This document shows, piece by piece, positions 27,170-27,344 of a stretch of DNA of 27,344 nucleotides. Source of the DNA: Tritrichomonas foetus (Eukaryota; Parabasalia; Tritrichomonadida; Tritrichomonadidae); assembly GCA_001839685.1 (NCBI GenBank), contig MLAK01001205.1, positions 1 to 27,344 on the forward strand, in the 5' to 3' direction. The stretch's first letter is position 1. Each line of letters starts with the position of its first letter. The translations under genes were made by a program, and so were the position numbers. The notes under the pieces were generated by a model, which was not told where the DNA came from, searched no databases, and worked only from the letters and a program-made list of their open reading frames with translations.

Positions 27170-27344
27170 ATGATGCGAAATGTATTTCAAGATGATTTCG
27201 AAAATGAAATTGTTAACAAGTTAATTACATTTAGTTAACATATTCGAATTCAAGTTCAGATGAAGAAGAAATCTCAGAATCACAGAAATCACCAGAACAA
27301 TTGAAAGTTGAACGAGTCAGAACAATTTTAAGTCATATCTTAGA
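27170..27344 (+). CDS. 5' end of an unrecognised acidic, Ser-rich gene, possibly with a 23-base intron
   Basis: From ATG 27170 one frame reads MMRNVFQDDFENEI and on to a stop at 27236. A second frame opens at 27235 with LTYSNSSSDEEEISESQK, then SPEQLKVERVRTILSHIL, and runs off the window edge. This second part has no ATG in frame and looks strongly protein-like. Removing 27212-27234, which begins GT and ends AG, joins the two frames exactly after codon 14. A one-base sequence error near 27235 would give a similar join. The family cannot be told from about 50 residues. The assignment of the start is tentative. Confidence 0.45.

Overview
The window reads as nuclear DNA of a parabasalid protist, most likely a trichomonad such as Tritrichomonas foetus or a relative. 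The DNA is AT-rich. Every complete gene is a single uninterrupted reading frame, including one of 11.2 kb. At least four genes have a trichomonad-type initiator (TCA followed by pyrimidine and A/T) within about 30 bases of the ATG. In seven of ten complete genes the stop codon is the first part of a TAAA tetranucleotide, the trichomonad polyadenylation signal. Two R2R3 Myb proteins of trichomonad type fit the same assignment. The species is inferred; no search was run.

Layout, left to right: a strong 41-base hairpin at the edge; a DDB1/CPSF-A family beta-propeller protein (149-3256, +); an R2R3 Myb protein (3919-4569, +); the TFIIIC subunit GTF3C5/Tau95 (4883-6265, +); a divergent Arp2-like actin-related protein (6629-7813, +); a gene-poor stretch with a duplicated 23-mer and a decayed coding fragment; a 14-3-3 protein (8622-9296, +); an unrecognised protein with the H...NC signature of permuted papain-fold hydrolases (9929-10468, -); a complete axonemal-type dynein heavy chain (11510-22699, +); a decayed coding fragment; a secreted or ER thioredoxin/PDI-like protein (23564-24604, +); a bromodomain protein (25118-25696, -); a second R2R3 Myb protein (25885-26451, -); and the 5' end of an acidic, serine-rich gene that runs off the right edge and may hold a 23-base intron.

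The genes are ordinary single transcription units on both strands, not an operon. Several concern transcription and chromatin (two Mybs, TFIIIC, bromodomain, DDB1-like) and others the cytoskeleton (dynein, Arp2-like), but nothing shows that they work as one system.

The most striking observation is the dynein heavy chain. Linker, AAA ring, coiled-coil stalk, microtubule-binding tip and C-terminal region are all recognisable in one 3729-codon frame. Nevertheless the AAA1 site that powers every known motile dynein has lost its Walker A lysine and its Walker B aspartate/glutamate pair, and the P-loops of AAA3 and AAA4 are gone too. Only AAA2 keeps a perfect Walker A (GKPLSGKT). By sequence this is a maintained but non-hydrolysing 'pseudo-dynein'. 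The Arp2-like protein shows a parallel, milder erosion of its nucleotide pocket.
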